Below the pieces are notes generated by a model that saw nothing but the letters and a program-made list of their open reading frames with translations, made no database searches and had not been told where the DNA came from. Positions 44,558 through 53,965 of a DNA stretch of 64,000 nt are shown in pieces. The position numbers were made by a program, and so were the translations under genes. Source of the stretch: Fidelibacterota bacterium (GTDB lineage: Bacteria; Pseudomonadota; Alphaproteobacteria; Rhodospirillales; Rhodospirillaceae). The stretch lies in assembly GCA_947476895.1 (NCBI GenBank), contig CANJRX010000008.1, forward strand, positions 1 through 64,000, in the 5' to 3' direction. Every line of letters starts with the position of its first letter. The first letter of the stretch is position 1.

Positions 44558-45075
44558 TAGTTGACGGTCACGGTGAGCAAATCGGTCTTCGCGTCATTTT
44601 GATTCGCAGGTTTAGCGATCAGCTTTCCATAGACCGGCACCGGCGCTTGTTCTTCTCGATAGGTGCCGCTCACGGTTTCGGGGCCCGCGCCTGTGCCCCA
44701 CTTCACTTTGAATGCGCCGTCGCCATACAGGCCATACGGCAGCGTTCCTGGCGCATTGATCACAGACTCTTCAGCGCTTGATGCGCCGCGAATAGTGCCG
44801 GTATTAAAAGCGACGGCGTAAGGCGTGCCAATCGAACAATCGACGGCGATTTCACCTGCCGCGCTGACAGAAGCAGTGGCCGTAACAGCCTTTCCGTTAA
44901 TCGCAACATCGGTATCGGCCGTGCAAGCATTCCTGACAATCGCCGAGACCGCGACGGACGACAACGTATACCCCGCCTCCACTTCCGTGCACACCGCAAG
45001 GACGACGATCATAAGGATCGCCAGCTTGAGTTTGTGGTTGGACAGTGAGACGGGAATTCTTTTAGGGGCGCTCAT
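44554..45075 (-). CDS. Spore coat U (SCPU) domain protein, Csu-type fimbrial subunit
   Basis: A 173-residue exported protein. The signal peptide ends at TEVEA. The SCPU pattern is visible: RNACTADTD, ITVDC-like segment EIAVDCSIGTPYAVAFNTGT, the GTLPYGLYGDGAFKVKWG core and the last strands VPVYGKLIA and TDLLTVTVNY. Such domains make up Csu pili assembled by a chaperone and an usher. Here only a broken chaperone gene lies upstream and no usher is present, so export beyond the periplasm is doubtful. Confidence 0.85.
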   Translation of the reverse strand: MSAPKRIPVSLSNHKLKLAILMIVVLAVCTEVEAGYTLSSVAVSAIVRNACTADTDVAINGKAVTATASVSAAGEIAVDCSIGTPYAVAFNTGTIRGASSAEESVINAPGTLPYGLYGDGAFKVKWGTGAGPETVSGTYREEQAPVPVYGKLIAKPANQNDAKTDLLTVTVNY

Positions 45076-45220
45076 ATGGGCGTTCGCTCCGATGTTGCAG
45101 ATGATTGACCTGCAAACACCTTTGCGTGAATCCTCGGCAAAGTATCTTGTGCGTTGGGATATACGCCTTTCGCGCAGCTCTATCCGAAAGGATAGATCGT
45201 TTACGCCTTTAGGATAGTGA

Positions 45221-45952
45221 TTAAGGTTTTGAAGCGGACGGATTAATCTCCACCTGCGCGCGCACATCGCCGGAATCCGTCACGGCTTCGAGATAGATGA
45301 GCTCTTTTACGCGCGGCGCCGCCTTTGTCGGGATTTCCCAGGTACGCGCTTGGCCAGGCAGCACATAAGCCAGGATTTCTTCCTTCCCCAACACATCGCC
45401 TTTGTTATCCAGCACGCGAATACTTTGGATTTGCGTGTGGATCGAGCCGACGTTGGAAACGGTCAAGGACCATTTACCTGGCGCGGCTGGCTTCAGCGCC
45501 CATTCCAGCTCGTGATTGACGCGCATCGGCGGAACAAAGATTGGAATACCGATGCGCAATAATGTCTCGGCTCCGCCTTGTGGCGCAGTCTCGGGGTTGG
45601 GAAGTTCCTGAAGGAAAAGCCGGTAGCTCCGCTCGCGCACGGCTTCTCCAGCCTGCAGCGCCACGCGCACGATCTGCTCACCACCCGGCGGGATTTCAAA
45701 GACAGCAGGATTGATCAAAACTTCGCGCGTTGGTTCATATTTGTCGCCGGTACGATCTTGCGTCCAAACTGTGACCTCGGCCTGAATCACGGCCTTTACG
45801 CTATCTTAGTTGCGCACGGTGATCGCGGAAATATTTTCTTCGGGCCAGAGCGTTAGGCGGGTTGGGAATGTCCTGATGTCGGAGGCAAAGGCCTCGGCGC
45901 ACCAGCCAAATGTCAGAAGCACTGCAAGCAAATCCAAAAGGTGACGCTGCAT
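45221..45952 (-). pseudogene. Csu-type fimbrial chaperone (PapD-like) with in-frame TAA at codon 49
   Basis: Reading from the ATG at 45952 gives a signal peptide (LLDLLAVLLTFGWCAEAFA) and the first chaperone strand RTFPTRLTLWPEENISAITVRN. Codon 49 (45806-45808) is TAA. The same frame then continues DSVKAVIQAEVTVWTQDRTGD, exactly the next chaperone strand, with PTREVLINPAVFEIPPGGEQIVRVALQ and YRLFLQELP through to the stop at 45221. The rest is intact for 195 codons. A single nonsense change thus separates the export signal from the body. A GTG at 45790 could start a leaderless product, which would not reach the periplasm. Confidence 0.8.
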
Positions 45953-45996
45953 AGCCCGCTCCCTCTACCCGCCCGAGTAATCTGAAGGTGCCGCAC

Positions 45997-46021
45997 ATTA
46001 ATTGTACCAGGTACAATTAAT
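45997..46021. repeat. 25-bp perfect palindrome, copy C of 3
   Basis: The arms ATTAATTGTACC and GGTACAATTAAT flank a central A. It is identical to copy A (10129-10153) and shares the 23-base core with copy B (22920-22942). It sits between the divergent fimbrial chaperone relic (start 45952) and the DUF486 gene (start 46056), in the position expected for an operator. Confidence 0.85.
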
Positions 46022-46055
46022 CCGGATCGCAGACACATCCTTGGAGCCGCGCACC

Positions 46056-46403
46056 ATGAACTGGGCTTATATTTCGCGGATTTTGCTGCTGTTACTTTCT
46101 AACGTTTTCATGACCTTCGCCTGGTATGGACAGCTGAAGTTTCCCGGCACGTCCTTATGGATGGTGATCCCCATCAGCTGGGGCATCGCATTTTTTGAAT
46201 ACTGTCTGGCCTTTCCGGCGAACCGTATCGGCTACACGGTCTATTCAGCCGCGCAGCTGAAGACGATGCAGGAGATCATCACGGTCTCGGTGTTCGCGGT
46301 GTTTTCGGTGTTCTATCTCGGCGAAGCCATCCGCTGGAATCACCTGGCGGCGTTTGGCTGCCTGGTGGGCGCGGGCTTCTTCGCGTTTCATAAATGGGAC
46401 TAA
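46056..46403 (+). CDS. DUF486 (DMT-like) membrane protein
   Basis: A 115-residue protein with four membrane helices. The signature NVFMTFAWYGQLKF near the N-terminus, FFEYCLAFPANRIGY in the middle and GEAIRWNHLAAFGCLVGAGFFAF at the end match DUF486. The family resembles small multidrug transporters, but its substrate is not known. The ATG at 46056 has GGAG 9 bases upstream. Confidence 0.88.
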   Translation: MNWAYISRILLLLLSNVFMTFAWYGQLKFPGTSLWMVIPISWGIAFFEYCLAFPANRIGYTVYSAAQLKTMQEIITVSVFAVFSVFYLGEAIRWNHLAAFGCLVGAGFFAFHKWD

Positions 46404-46825
46404 AGCAACCCGAGCTTTGCGAGTTCCAACTTCATCTTCTGCGGCATGTCGGGGTCGATGAAAAGTTTTCCGCCGGCTTTGACATCCTCAGGAGTTGAAT
46501 CGGGTTTGAGATAGCGCCATCCCTGGAACGCGCGCTGCGCACGCGGCTGGACCAGGATCTGTGTCGGCTGCAGTTCGATCACGCACAACGGCTTGCCGTG
46601 TTCATCCTTGCCCACACCAAGATTTATGATGGGCTGGCGTACGAGGATCATGCCTTTGATCACCCAGTACATTGAACCACCGCTCAGAACCTCGTCCTGA
46701 CGCTGCGGCGTCATGCGTGTGCGGTGGCGATAATGGCCTTTGGAATTGCGGGTTTGCTTCTGGCGGCGTTCCAGGTGTTCAAGGTCCTCGATGCCCACGG
46801 CCAGTTTGATCAGGTTGAGCGTCAT
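46400..46825 (-). CDS. DUF1489 family protein
   Basis: A 141-residue protein with the conserved stretches NLIKLAVGIEDLEHL, HRTRMTPQRQDEVLSGGSMYWVIKGMILVRQPI and RAFQGWRYLKPDSTPED. The family is nearly confined to Alphaproteobacteria and has no assigned function. Its start overlaps the stop of the phosphatase gene by ATGA, so it is translated with that gene. Confidence 0.9.
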   Translation of the reverse strand: MTLNLIKLAVGIEDLEHLERRQKQTRNSKGHYRHRTRMTPQRQDEVLSGGSMYWVIKGMILVRQPIINLGVGKDEHGKPLCVIELQPTQILVQPRAQRAFQGWRYLKPDSTPEDVKAGGKLFIDPDMPQKMKLELAKLGLL

Positions 46826-49023
46826 GAAACGGCGGTTGGCCCCGGATTTTTAGGGAACTTCACAACCACCAGCGTCACGTCGTCATGCTGCGGCTCGCCG
46901 TTGGCGAATTCCTTCAGCCGGTCGACGACCGCCTTGCAAATGTCTTCCGCCGACAGGTCCGCGTTCTTTTTGATGACCGTTTTTAGGCCGTCTTTGCCGA
47001 ACACGCGGCCCTCGGGGTTTTTGGATTCCCAAATACCGTCCGTACCGATCACCAAAATGCCCGACGCCGGCCATTCTTCGCGCACATGCTCTTCAAAATT
47101 CCAGTCGGGATTGACGCCCAGCGGAATATCTTGAGCCTGCAATTCCTCGAAGTCGCCCATTTCCGGGTGATAGAGGAAAAGCGGGCCGTGGCCGGCGTTG
47201 ATCCAGCGCACTTCGCGCGTGTCGGGCTCGAGCACCAAATATACCAACGTGACAAAGCGCCCCGCGGCAGCGTCCGCCGCCAAGTGACGATTGACCGCAC
47301 GCATCACCGGCTTCAGCGTCGTGCCGTCGCCGGCGTAACCGCGCAACAGCACGCGCACCGAGGTCATGGTGAGCGCGGCGACAACGCCGTGGCCCGCCAC
47401 GTCGCCGACCGTTAAGCCGATACGCCGCTCGCCGGCATCGTCGCGCAAATCCAGGAAGTCGTAATAGTCGCCACCCACATCTTCGCTGTAAACACTGGCG
47501 CCGGCGATATCGAAGCCCGGCACGGTTGGCGCTTTATCGGGCAACAGTTTCTGTTGCACCTCGCGCGCAAGCGCCATGGATTCCTTGGTCTGGATATGTT
47601 GCCGCAAGGCCGGCGCCATGGCGTTAAACGCGCCCGCGAGGTCGGCGACTTCATCTTTGCCGTCAACCTCAACACGAATATCCAGGTTCCCCTTCGCAAG
47701 GTCTTGCGCCGCCGCGGCAAGCTCGCGCAACGGCTCGGTGACCGAACGCGACGCCACCATCGACAACACCGCGACCAGCACGACAAGCGCGATCGACGCG
47801 AGGCCCGCGAGGCGCACCTGATCGTCGATGGCCTTGCGCACGGACGTTTGCGCTTCTTCGGCGATAACCTCGATATCGTCCACGGGTACGATGAACAGCA
47901 AAGCCGAGCTCAAGCCTTCAACCCGGCCATAAACCCAAAGTGACTCGCGGTCCTGGTGCGGCATTTGCCGGATGCCGTCACGGCCCACACGCAAGTCGTC
48001 AATAATCGCTTCAAGCCCAGCGGGTGTGCCCGACGTCAGGGTCGGCGCTTCCGGCACAGAATCCCACGACGATCCGGAATCGCGATAAGTGCTCGATGCC
48101 AGGACCCGCAAGGTTGGCCGCGCTTCGGGTCCGCCCGTGGCGGACGGAAGGTAGACTTCGCCGTTGGCATCGGCGAGCTGGATCACAAAACTCTCCGAGC
48201 GGTTCCCTAAACGCAAACGGCCGTTCACGCTGTCAAGGATGCTCAAGATATCGATGTCGATGGCGGTCACGCCCGCAAGGCTGTCATCGGGATTGCGCAC
48301 CTGCATGGCCGCAGTCAGCAACAGCCGGCGCGTCGAAGCATCGAGCAAGGGCTGTGTCCACACCACATCGGGCGCATCGGCAGCGTCTTTGTACCAAGCG
48401 CGCTCGCGCGGATCGTAGTTGGGTGGATAGCCGCCGTGCCCCGGATAAGCCGAATGCACGCCTTCCTTCAGCGTCGTGTACTGCCAGTAAAACAGGCGTG
48501 GGTTGGTTTCATTGAGGCGGCGATACACATCGTCCAGCGTCACGATGCGGCGCATCACGTCGCGCGCGGCGGAAGGGTCCGCACCTGGCGCAACCAGGAA
48601 CGACTGATGCTCGCGGCTGATGGGCACCGCCTGCTGTTCACGCCCCGGCGAAACGATGGCGTGATCGAGCGCAAGCTCGGTTCCCGGTGGCCAGGAGCGC
48701 GGCTCGTCGAAAGCACTGTGCATATAAAGGGGCGGGGTTTCTGCAACGACTGGCGCAGGGGCTGCCAGCAATCGCTCGACCGCGGCGGCTTGCAAACGTA
48801 ACGCCAGTTCGACCTGACGCTGCTGCGCCGCCATAAGGTCCGAGGAATAACCCACCGCTTGGCGCAGCTGGCTTTCAATCTCCTCGATCATCGCGGCCTT
48901 GCCGTGATCGGCGATGGCCTGGCCCAGGTTCTCAGTCGCGCGTTCGCTGCGCCAGCTTAATGCTGCCAGCGGCAGGATGGCGATAACGAGAAGCAGGATG
49001 AAAAGTTTAGCCTGGATGCGCAT
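46822..49023 (-). CDS. Cache-HAMP-SpoIIE (PP2C-type) serine phosphatase
   Basis: A 733-residue inner-membrane signalling phosphatase. A first helix (residues 5-22) and a second near residue 405 (ALVVLVAVLSMVA) enclose a periplasmic Cache-like sensor region of about 370 residues. A HAMP domain follows (VTEPLRELAAAAQDLAKGNLDI). The catalytic part has the PP2C motifs GGDYYDF, VGDVAGHGVVAALTM, NAGHGPLFL, GTDGIWES and DDVTLVVV. It probably controls an anti-sigma-type partner switch or another phosphoprotein; no such partner gene is visible here. It lies 56 bases after the EAL-like gene. Confidence 0.92.
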   Translation of the reverse strand: MRIQAKLFILLLVIAILPLAALSWRSERATENLGQAIADHGKAAMIEEIESQLRQAVGYSSDLMAAQQRQVELALRLQAAAVERLLAAPAPVVAETPPLYMHSAFDEPRSWPPGTELALDHAIVSPGREQQAVPISREHQSFLVAPGADPSAARDVMRRIVTLDDVYRRLNETNPRLFYWQYTTLKEGVHSAYPGHGGYPPNYDPRERAWYKDAADAPDVVWTQPLLDASTRRLLLTAAMQVRNPDDSLAGVTAIDIDILSILDSVNGRLRLGNRSESFVIQLADANGEVYLPSATGGPEARPTLRVLASSTYRDSGSSWDSVPEAPTLTSGTPAGLEAIIDDLRVGRDGIRQMPHQDRESLWVYGRVEGLSSALLFIVPVDDIEVIAEEAQTSVRKAIDDQVRLAGLASIALVVLVAVLSMVASRSVTEPLRELAAAAQDLAKGNLDIRVEVDGKDEVADLAGAFNAMAPALRQHIQTKESMALAREVQQKLLPDKAPTVPGFDIAGASVYSEDVGGDYYDFLDLRDDAGERRIGLTVGDVAGHGVVAALTMTSVRVLLRGYAGDGTTLKPVMRAVNRHLAADAAAGRFVTLVYLVLEPDTREVRWINAGHGPLFLYHPEMGDFEELQAQDIPLGVNPDWNFEEHVREEWPASGILVIGTDGIWESKNPEGRVFGKDGLKTVIKKNADLSAEDICKAVVDRLKEFANGEPQHDDVTLVVVKFPKNPGPTAVS

Positions 49024-49079
49024 AGGTCTATGGGCACTTTATTCCATCGCAATGAGGCGCAAGCGTGGCAGAAGCGAAC

Positions 49080-50318
49080 TTAGTGCGAAGGCTTGCCCAG
49101 CATTTTGTCTATGTGGAAACCTTGGAACATGTTGATTCCCATCTGTGCGCCGATTTCCAGCGCGCGTTCGCTGTCGACGCGGATGAGAACCGGCAGCACG
49201 TTGCAGTCGATCAGATATTTGATCGCGCGTTCGCGCTCTTTCAGAATTTCTTCGGCGCCGTTGCGCCAATGGATTTTTGCAATACCCGCGCCGATACAAT
49301 CCAAATCGACCAAGCCCACGGTCTGCGGGAAAATCTGATCGACGGCGATATGCGCACCCTTGGATTTAATCAAACCGCGCGCCACCTGGAACTCGTCGAA
49401 GTTCTCGACGATGTTCGACTGGCGGAATTCAAACACCACTTGCGCCAGCTTGCTGGGCGGCGTGGCTTCGATGAAAGCTTCGAAAGCTTCGGTGAACACG
49501 CTTTCGACGTTTAGATTGATCGAGCAACGCGCTTCGGTCGTGTGCATGTGGTTGAAGGCGCTGAGCAGGATCTGGTCCAACACCAGCGTGAATTCATTGA
49601 ACAGGCGGCCTGAGCCGCGCATTTCGACATCGACAAACAAGGGTTTGCGCAACAAATCCATACTGATGAAGTACTCGGTCATCACCGACTCAGGCGATTT
49701 ACCAGGCATATTCAACATAATGTCTTGGCTACGCACGAAGGCTTTAACGAACTTGTCGGTGCCGAACTTTTCATAAGCGCGCATGACGTTCTTGATGTCG
49801 GCCGTCGTCAGCGGGCGCAGTTGCTTATCGCCACCGCCGTCAGCTTCCGCCACCTGGCGCTGTGCGATTTCAGCGTATTTGGCGACGCGGTCGGCCGCTG
49901 AGCGGTAATTGTTGACGAGGTCGTAAGAGAGCACCAAACGGCTTTGATCGATGGTGCCGAAGGAGCCGGGGAAGTTGCGTTCTATCGTACGCAACATATC
50001 GACCTTTAAATCGCGCACCATGCCCACCAGGATGGCCTCGTTGATCTTCACCATAATGGCGAAGTCGACGTTAGAGACCTGATAGACCGTACCGCGATGT
50101 TTGGCTGCAATCGTGACCACGCCCTCGCCGATCTGATCGATCAGCTCCGGCGTGCGTTTGGTTTCCGGCAAGGCAGCGGTGGCGCTGATGATGATCAGGT
50201 TGACGCCGCCCTCGGGCGCATGACGCCACTGGCCCATGTCCTGCACGAGCGCGCGCAGGTCCTTGGGCTTTGCTTGCGCAGCCCCGGCCGGGTTCGTCGC
50301 TGCTCGGGTATCCGACAT
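49080..50318 (-). CDS. Protein with degenerate EAL-like C-terminal domain
   Basis: A 412-residue protein. Residues 1-220 are helical without a recognised family. The C-terminal half shows an EAL-like fold pattern: FIEATPPSKLAQVVFEFRQSNIVENFDEF, AVDQIFPQTVGLVDLDCIGAGIAKIHW and the end MGINMFQGFHIDKMLGKP, resembling the QGY/FxxP close of EAL domains. None of the E-A-L catalytic metal residues is evident, so a c-di-GMP-binding or inert role is likelier than phosphodiesterase activity. It is first in a unit with the phosphatase and DUF1489 genes. Confidence 0.7.
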   Translation of the reverse strand: MSDTRAATNPAGAAQAKPKDLRALVQDMGQWRHAPEGGVNLIIISATAALPETKRTPELIDQIGEGVVTIAAKHRGTVYQVSNVDFAIMVKINEAILVGMVRDLKVDMLRTIERNFPGSFGTIDQSRLVLSYDLVNNYRSAADRVAKYAEIAQRQVAEADGGGDKQLRPLTTADIKNVMRAYEKFGTDKFVKAFVRSQDIMLNMPGKSPESVMTEYFISMDLLRKPLFVDVEMRGSGRLFNEFTLVLDQILLSAFNHMHTTEARCSINLNVESVFTEAFEAFIEATPPSKLAQVVFEFRQSNIVENFDEFQVARGLIKSKGAHIAVDQIFPQTVGLVDLDCIGAGIAKIHWRNGAEEILKERERAIKYLIDCNVLPVLIRVDSERALEIGAQMGINMFQGFHIDKMLGKPSH

Positions 50319-50559
50319 CCGCGATCGTCCTCGAAGTGTGACTCAATAGGCGAGGAAGACCGACGGCCCCTCAACCGCAAATGCGTAAGTCCACGGGCGA
50401 CCCCTAGCCGCCCGCGCATCGTGACACAAAGCTAGCCCGTCAGCCCGGTAAGGTCAATTAACGCCATGAATTACTTATACTTCTATGGCATATTGGTTGG
50501 CACTCGAACCCCAGGTATGGGGCCGGATACGCAGTCTGCTGCTCGGGAAAGGAACCACC

Positions 50560-50868
50560 ATGGCCTTGGAAGATCTTATCGGCGAAATGCAGAGCAAAGC
50601 CGACCAGTTGAAAGAACTGCACCATACGGTGCTTTTCGACCTGGGCGACGATGGCAAGATCCTGCTCGACGCGACGGGCGACGAGGTCAAAATTATTCCC
50701 AACCCGGATAATGAGGATGCCGAGACCACCCTCGCCCTCTCAGCCGACAACATGGTCAAGCTTATCAACGGCGATCTGAACCCCATGGTGGCCTTCACGC
50801 TCGGCAAGCTTAAAGTGTTTGGCTCCAAGGGGATCGCCCTCAAGCTTTCCAGCTTGCTGGATAAATAG
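50560..50868 (+). CDS. SCP2 sterol-binding domain protein
   Basis: A 102-residue soluble protein matching the SCP2 lipid-binding fold: VLFDLGDDGKILLDATGD, then AETTLALSADNMVKLINGDLNPMVAFTLGKLKVFGSKGIALKL. Such proteins bind fatty acyl-CoA or sterol-like lipids. The ATG at 50560 is chosen because AAAGGA lies 7 bases upstream. It is followed by an acyl-CoA ligase gene and is likely part of the lipid degradation cluster. Confidence 0.88.
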   Translation: MALEDLIGEMQSKADQLKELHHTVLFDLGDDGKILLDATGDEVKIIPNPDNEDAETTLALSADNMVKLINGDLNPMVAFTLGKLKVFGSKGIALKLSSLLDK

Positions 50869-51049
50869 CGGGTCCCTGACGCGAAATTTAGGGTGGAGTC
50901 GCGCGAAAGCCCCTTCGCCCAGCCGTCTTCAGCCCTCACAACCCCTATATTCCAGGCCGTTTCCTATGGGCACTGGTAGCGAAGCGTTTGATTCGCTAGG
51001 ATTTTTCCCTGATCGGTTTGATGGCCAAACGGCCGGTCGCGGGAGGCTT

Positions 51050-52780
51050 ATGGCAACAGGCCTTAAGACAGCCGAAGACGCTGCAGGCGCACCGCCGCGC
51101 ACCGACTATCCGTGGCTTAAGAACTATCCAGCCTTCGTGGATTGGGCGATGCCGATTCCAACGGTGCCGGCCTACACGCTGCTGCTCGATGCCGTGAAGG
51201 CCTACCCCAACAATCCGTGCATGGAATTTTTGGGCAAGCGCTGGACCTATGCCGAGACCGGCGAGATGGCCGCGAAAGCCGCCGAAGGTTTCCAGAAACT
51301 TGGTGTGACCAAAGGGACCCGCGTCGGACTACTGCTGCCCAACACGCCTTATTATATCGCGGCCTTCTTCGGCATTCTCATGGCCGGCGGCACGGTCGTG
51401 AACATGAACCCGCTCTACGCCGCGCGCGAACTCGAGAACATGGTTAAGGATTCCGGCGCCGAGTTCCTGGTGACCATGGATCTGACCGCCATGTATCCGA
51501 AGGCGCGCACGCTGCTCAACAACACGCCCCTGAAGAAGCTCATCGTCTGCTCCATGGCCGAAGCTTTGCCGTTTGGTACTGCGGTGATGTTCAACCTGTT
51601 CAAGCGCAAGACCGTCGCCGATGTGGAAGAAGATGACCGCCAGATCTGGTGGGATGATTTGATCGACAACGACGGCGAGCCAACGCAGGTCGAGATCGAC
51701 GCCCTCAACGACGTCGCCATTCTTCAATATACGGGCGGCACCACGGGCGTGCCCAAGGCCGCCATGCTGACCCACGGCAACATCACCGCCAATGCGCGCC
51801 AGGTCTCGGCCTGGTACGGCAGCCCAGATAGAGGGAATGAGCGCTTCCTTGCAGCGCTGCCGTTCTTCCATGTTTTCGCCATGACCGTGATCTTGCTGGT
51901 CGGCATGGAATACGGCGCCGAAATCATCATGATGCCGCGCTTCGATCTCAAAGAATGCCTGAAGAACATCGATAAGAAGCGCCCAACCTTGTTCCCGGCG
52001 GTGCCGACGATCTACACTGCCATCAACAACGCGCCCGACGTGAAGAACTACGATCTCACGTCGATCAAAGTCTGTATTTCAGGCGGTGCGCCTTTGCCCG
52101 TGGAAGTGAAACGCAATTTCGAACAGATGACCAAGTGCGTGGTGGTGGAAGGCTATGGCCTTTCTGAAACCTCGCCGGTCGCTTGCACCAACCCCACCGT
52201 CGGCGAGAACAAGCCCGGGAGCGTTGGCTTACCGATGCCCGGCACGATCATCGAAATTCGTTCGCTGGAAGACGATCGCGTTTTGGGCGTCGGCGAGAAA
52301 GGCGAGATTTGTGTGCGCGGCCCGCAGGTCATGAAAGGCTATTGGAACCGCCCCAAGGACACCGCTGATGTCATGAAAAACGGCGCGCTGCACACCGGCG
52401 ACGTGGGCTACATCGACACCGAAGGTTACGTCTTCATCGTCGACCGCATCAAGGACATGATCAACGCCTCGGGCTACAAGATTTACCCGCGCGTGTTGGA
52501 AGAAGCGCTCTACCAGCACCCAGCCGTGGAAGAGACCTCGGTCATCGGCATCCCCGATGCCTACCGCGGCGAAGCGCCCAAAGCCTTCATCAAAGTGCGC
52601 GCCGGCATGACACTTACCGAAGCCGAGATCCGCGTGTTCATGAAGGACAAGGTTTCGAAAATCGAACAACCCGCGGAATACGAATTCCGCGATGAATTGC
52701 CGAAATCGTTGATCGGCAAGCTGTCAAAGAAAGAACTGAAACAAGAAGAGGCCGAGCACGCCAAAAGCGGCAACGCCTGA
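51050..52780 (+). CDS. Long-chain fatty acid-CoA ligase (FadD-like)
   Basis: Activates fatty acids to acyl-CoA using ATP. The 576-residue protein has the AMP-binding signature YTGGTTGVPKAAMLTHGN, the A5-type GYGLSETSP, HTGDVGYIDTEGYVFIVDRIKDMI and the end with the catalytic Lys (ELPKSLIGKLSKKEL). The ATG at 51050, with GGGAGG just upstream, is preferred over upstream in-frame starts at 50966 or 50819, which would add an unconserved lead. It heads the beta-oxidation genes with a 36-base gap. Confidence 0.92.
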   Translation: MATGLKTAEDAAGAPPRTDYPWLKNYPAFVDWAMPIPTVPAYTLLLDAVKAYPNNPCMEFLGKRWTYAETGEMAAKAAEGFQKLGVTKGTRVGLLLPNTPYYIAAFFGILMAGGTVVNMNPLYAARELENMVKDSGAEFLVTMDLTAMYPKARTLLNNTPLKKLIVCSMAEALPFGTAVMFNLFKRKTVADVEEDDRQIWWDDLIDNDGEPTQVEIDALNDVAILQYTGGTTGVPKAAMLTHGNITANARQVSAWYGSPDRGNERFLAALPFFHVFAMTVILLVGMEYGAEIIMMPRFDLKECLKNIDKKRPTLFPAVPTIYTAINNAPDVKNYDLTSIKVCISGGAPLPVEVKRNFEQMTKCVVVEGYGLSETSPVACTNPTVGENKPGSVGLPMPGTIIEIRSLEDDRVLGVGEKGEICVRGPQVMKGYWNRPKDTADVMKNGALHTGDVGYIDTEGYVFIVDRIKDMINASGYKIYPRVLEEALYQHPAVEETSVIGIPDAYRGEAPKAFIKVRAGMTLTEAEIRVFMKDKVSKIEQPAEYEFRDELPKSLIGKLSKKELKQEEAEHAKSGNA

Positions 52781-52816
52781 ACTGCCAAATTGAGATCGTC
52801 ATAAGGGGACCAGACC

Positions 52817-53953
52817 ATGAGCAATGTTGTCATCGCGGGCTACGTGCGTTCTCCATTCCATCTCGCCAATAAGGGCGCGCTTCGCAAAGTGCGGCCCGAC
52901 GACCTGGCCGCCGCCGTGATCAAAGGCTTGCTGGAAAAGACCAAGGTCAACGCCGCCGATATCGAAGACCTGGCCATGGGCTGCGCCTTCCCGGAAGGTG
53001 AGCAGGGCTTCAACATCGCGCGCAACGTGGTGTTCCTGGCAGGATTGCCGGTCACCGTAGCCGGCGACACCATCAACCGCTTCTGCGGCTCCTCCATGCA
53101 ATCCATTCACCAAGCCGCCGGCGCCATCAAGATGGGCGCGGGCGAAGTGTTCATCGCGGCAGGCATTGAGAGCATGAGCCGCGTCCCCATGGGCGGCTAC
53201 AATCCCATGCCGAACTTGGCCTTGGTCGATTCCGGCTCCCGCGCTTACATCGGCATGGGCGAGACGGCTGAGAACCTGGCCGAAAAATACCAGATTTCGC
53301 GCAAAACCCAGGAAGAGTTCGCGGTTGAAAGCCACAAGCGCGCCGCTGCTGCGCAAGCCGCCGGTAAATTCAAAGACGAAATCATCCCGATCAAAGCCGA
53401 TGGCGGCATTGTTGATAGCGACGGCTGCATCCGCGCGGACTCAACGGTTGAAGCCCTCGCGGGCCTGAAACCCGCCTTCAGCGAAAAAGGCACAGTGACG
53501 GCCGCGACGTCTTCACCGCTCACCGATGGCGCATCGGCCGTGCTGGTCTGCACTGAAGAGTACGCCAAGAAACATGGCCTCACGCCGCTCGCGCGTATTC
53601 TCTCTATCGCTGTCTCCGGCTGCGCGCCCGAAATCATGGGCATCGGCCCGGTGGGCGCCACGCAAAAAGCCCTGGCCCGCGCCGGCCTGAAGATGAACCA
53701 GATCGATATTATCGAGCTCAACGAAGCCTTCGCCGCGCAAAGCCTCGCGGTAGTCAAAGACCTCGGCGTTGATTTGTCGAAGACCAACATCGACGGCGGC
53801 GCGATCGCCCTCGGTCACCCACTCGGCGCCACGGGTGCCCGTATCACCGGTAAAGCTGCGGCCCTCCTCGTCCGCGAGAAAAAGAAACACGCGCTGGCCA
53901 CCCAGTGCATCGGCGGCGGTCAAGGGATCGCGACCATTTTGGAAGCGATGTAA
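52817..53953 (+). CDS. Acetyl-CoA C-acyltransferase (thiolase, FadA-type)
   Basis: Cleaves 3-ketoacyl-CoA with CoA. The 378-residue protein has the active-site Cys90 in NRFCGSSMQSIHQAAG, NEAFAAQSLAV, the His in GGAIALGHPLGATGARI and the second Cys in QCIGGGQGIATI. It lies 12 bases ahead of the bifunctional dehydrogenase gene, so they likely form the trifunctional-type complex. Confidence 0.94.
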   Translation: MSNVVIAGYVRSPFHLANKGALRKVRPDDLAAAVIKGLLEKTKVNAADIEDLAMGCAFPEGEQGFNIARNVVFLAGLPVTVAGDTINRFCGSSMQSIHQAAGAIKMGAGEVFIAAGIESMSRVPMGGYNPMPNLALVDSGSRAYIGMGETAENLAEKYQISRKTQEEFAVESHKRAAAAQAAGKFKDEIIPIKADGGIVDSDGCIRADSTVEALAGLKPAFSEKGTVTAATSSPLTDGASAVLVCTEEYAKKHGLTPLARILSIAVSGCAPEIMGIGPVGATQKALARAGLKMNQIDIIELNEAFAAQSLAVVKDLGVDLSKTNIDGGAIALGHPLGATGARITGKAAALLVREKKKHALATQCIGGGQGIATILEAM

Positions 53954-53965
53954 GGGGCGCATCAC

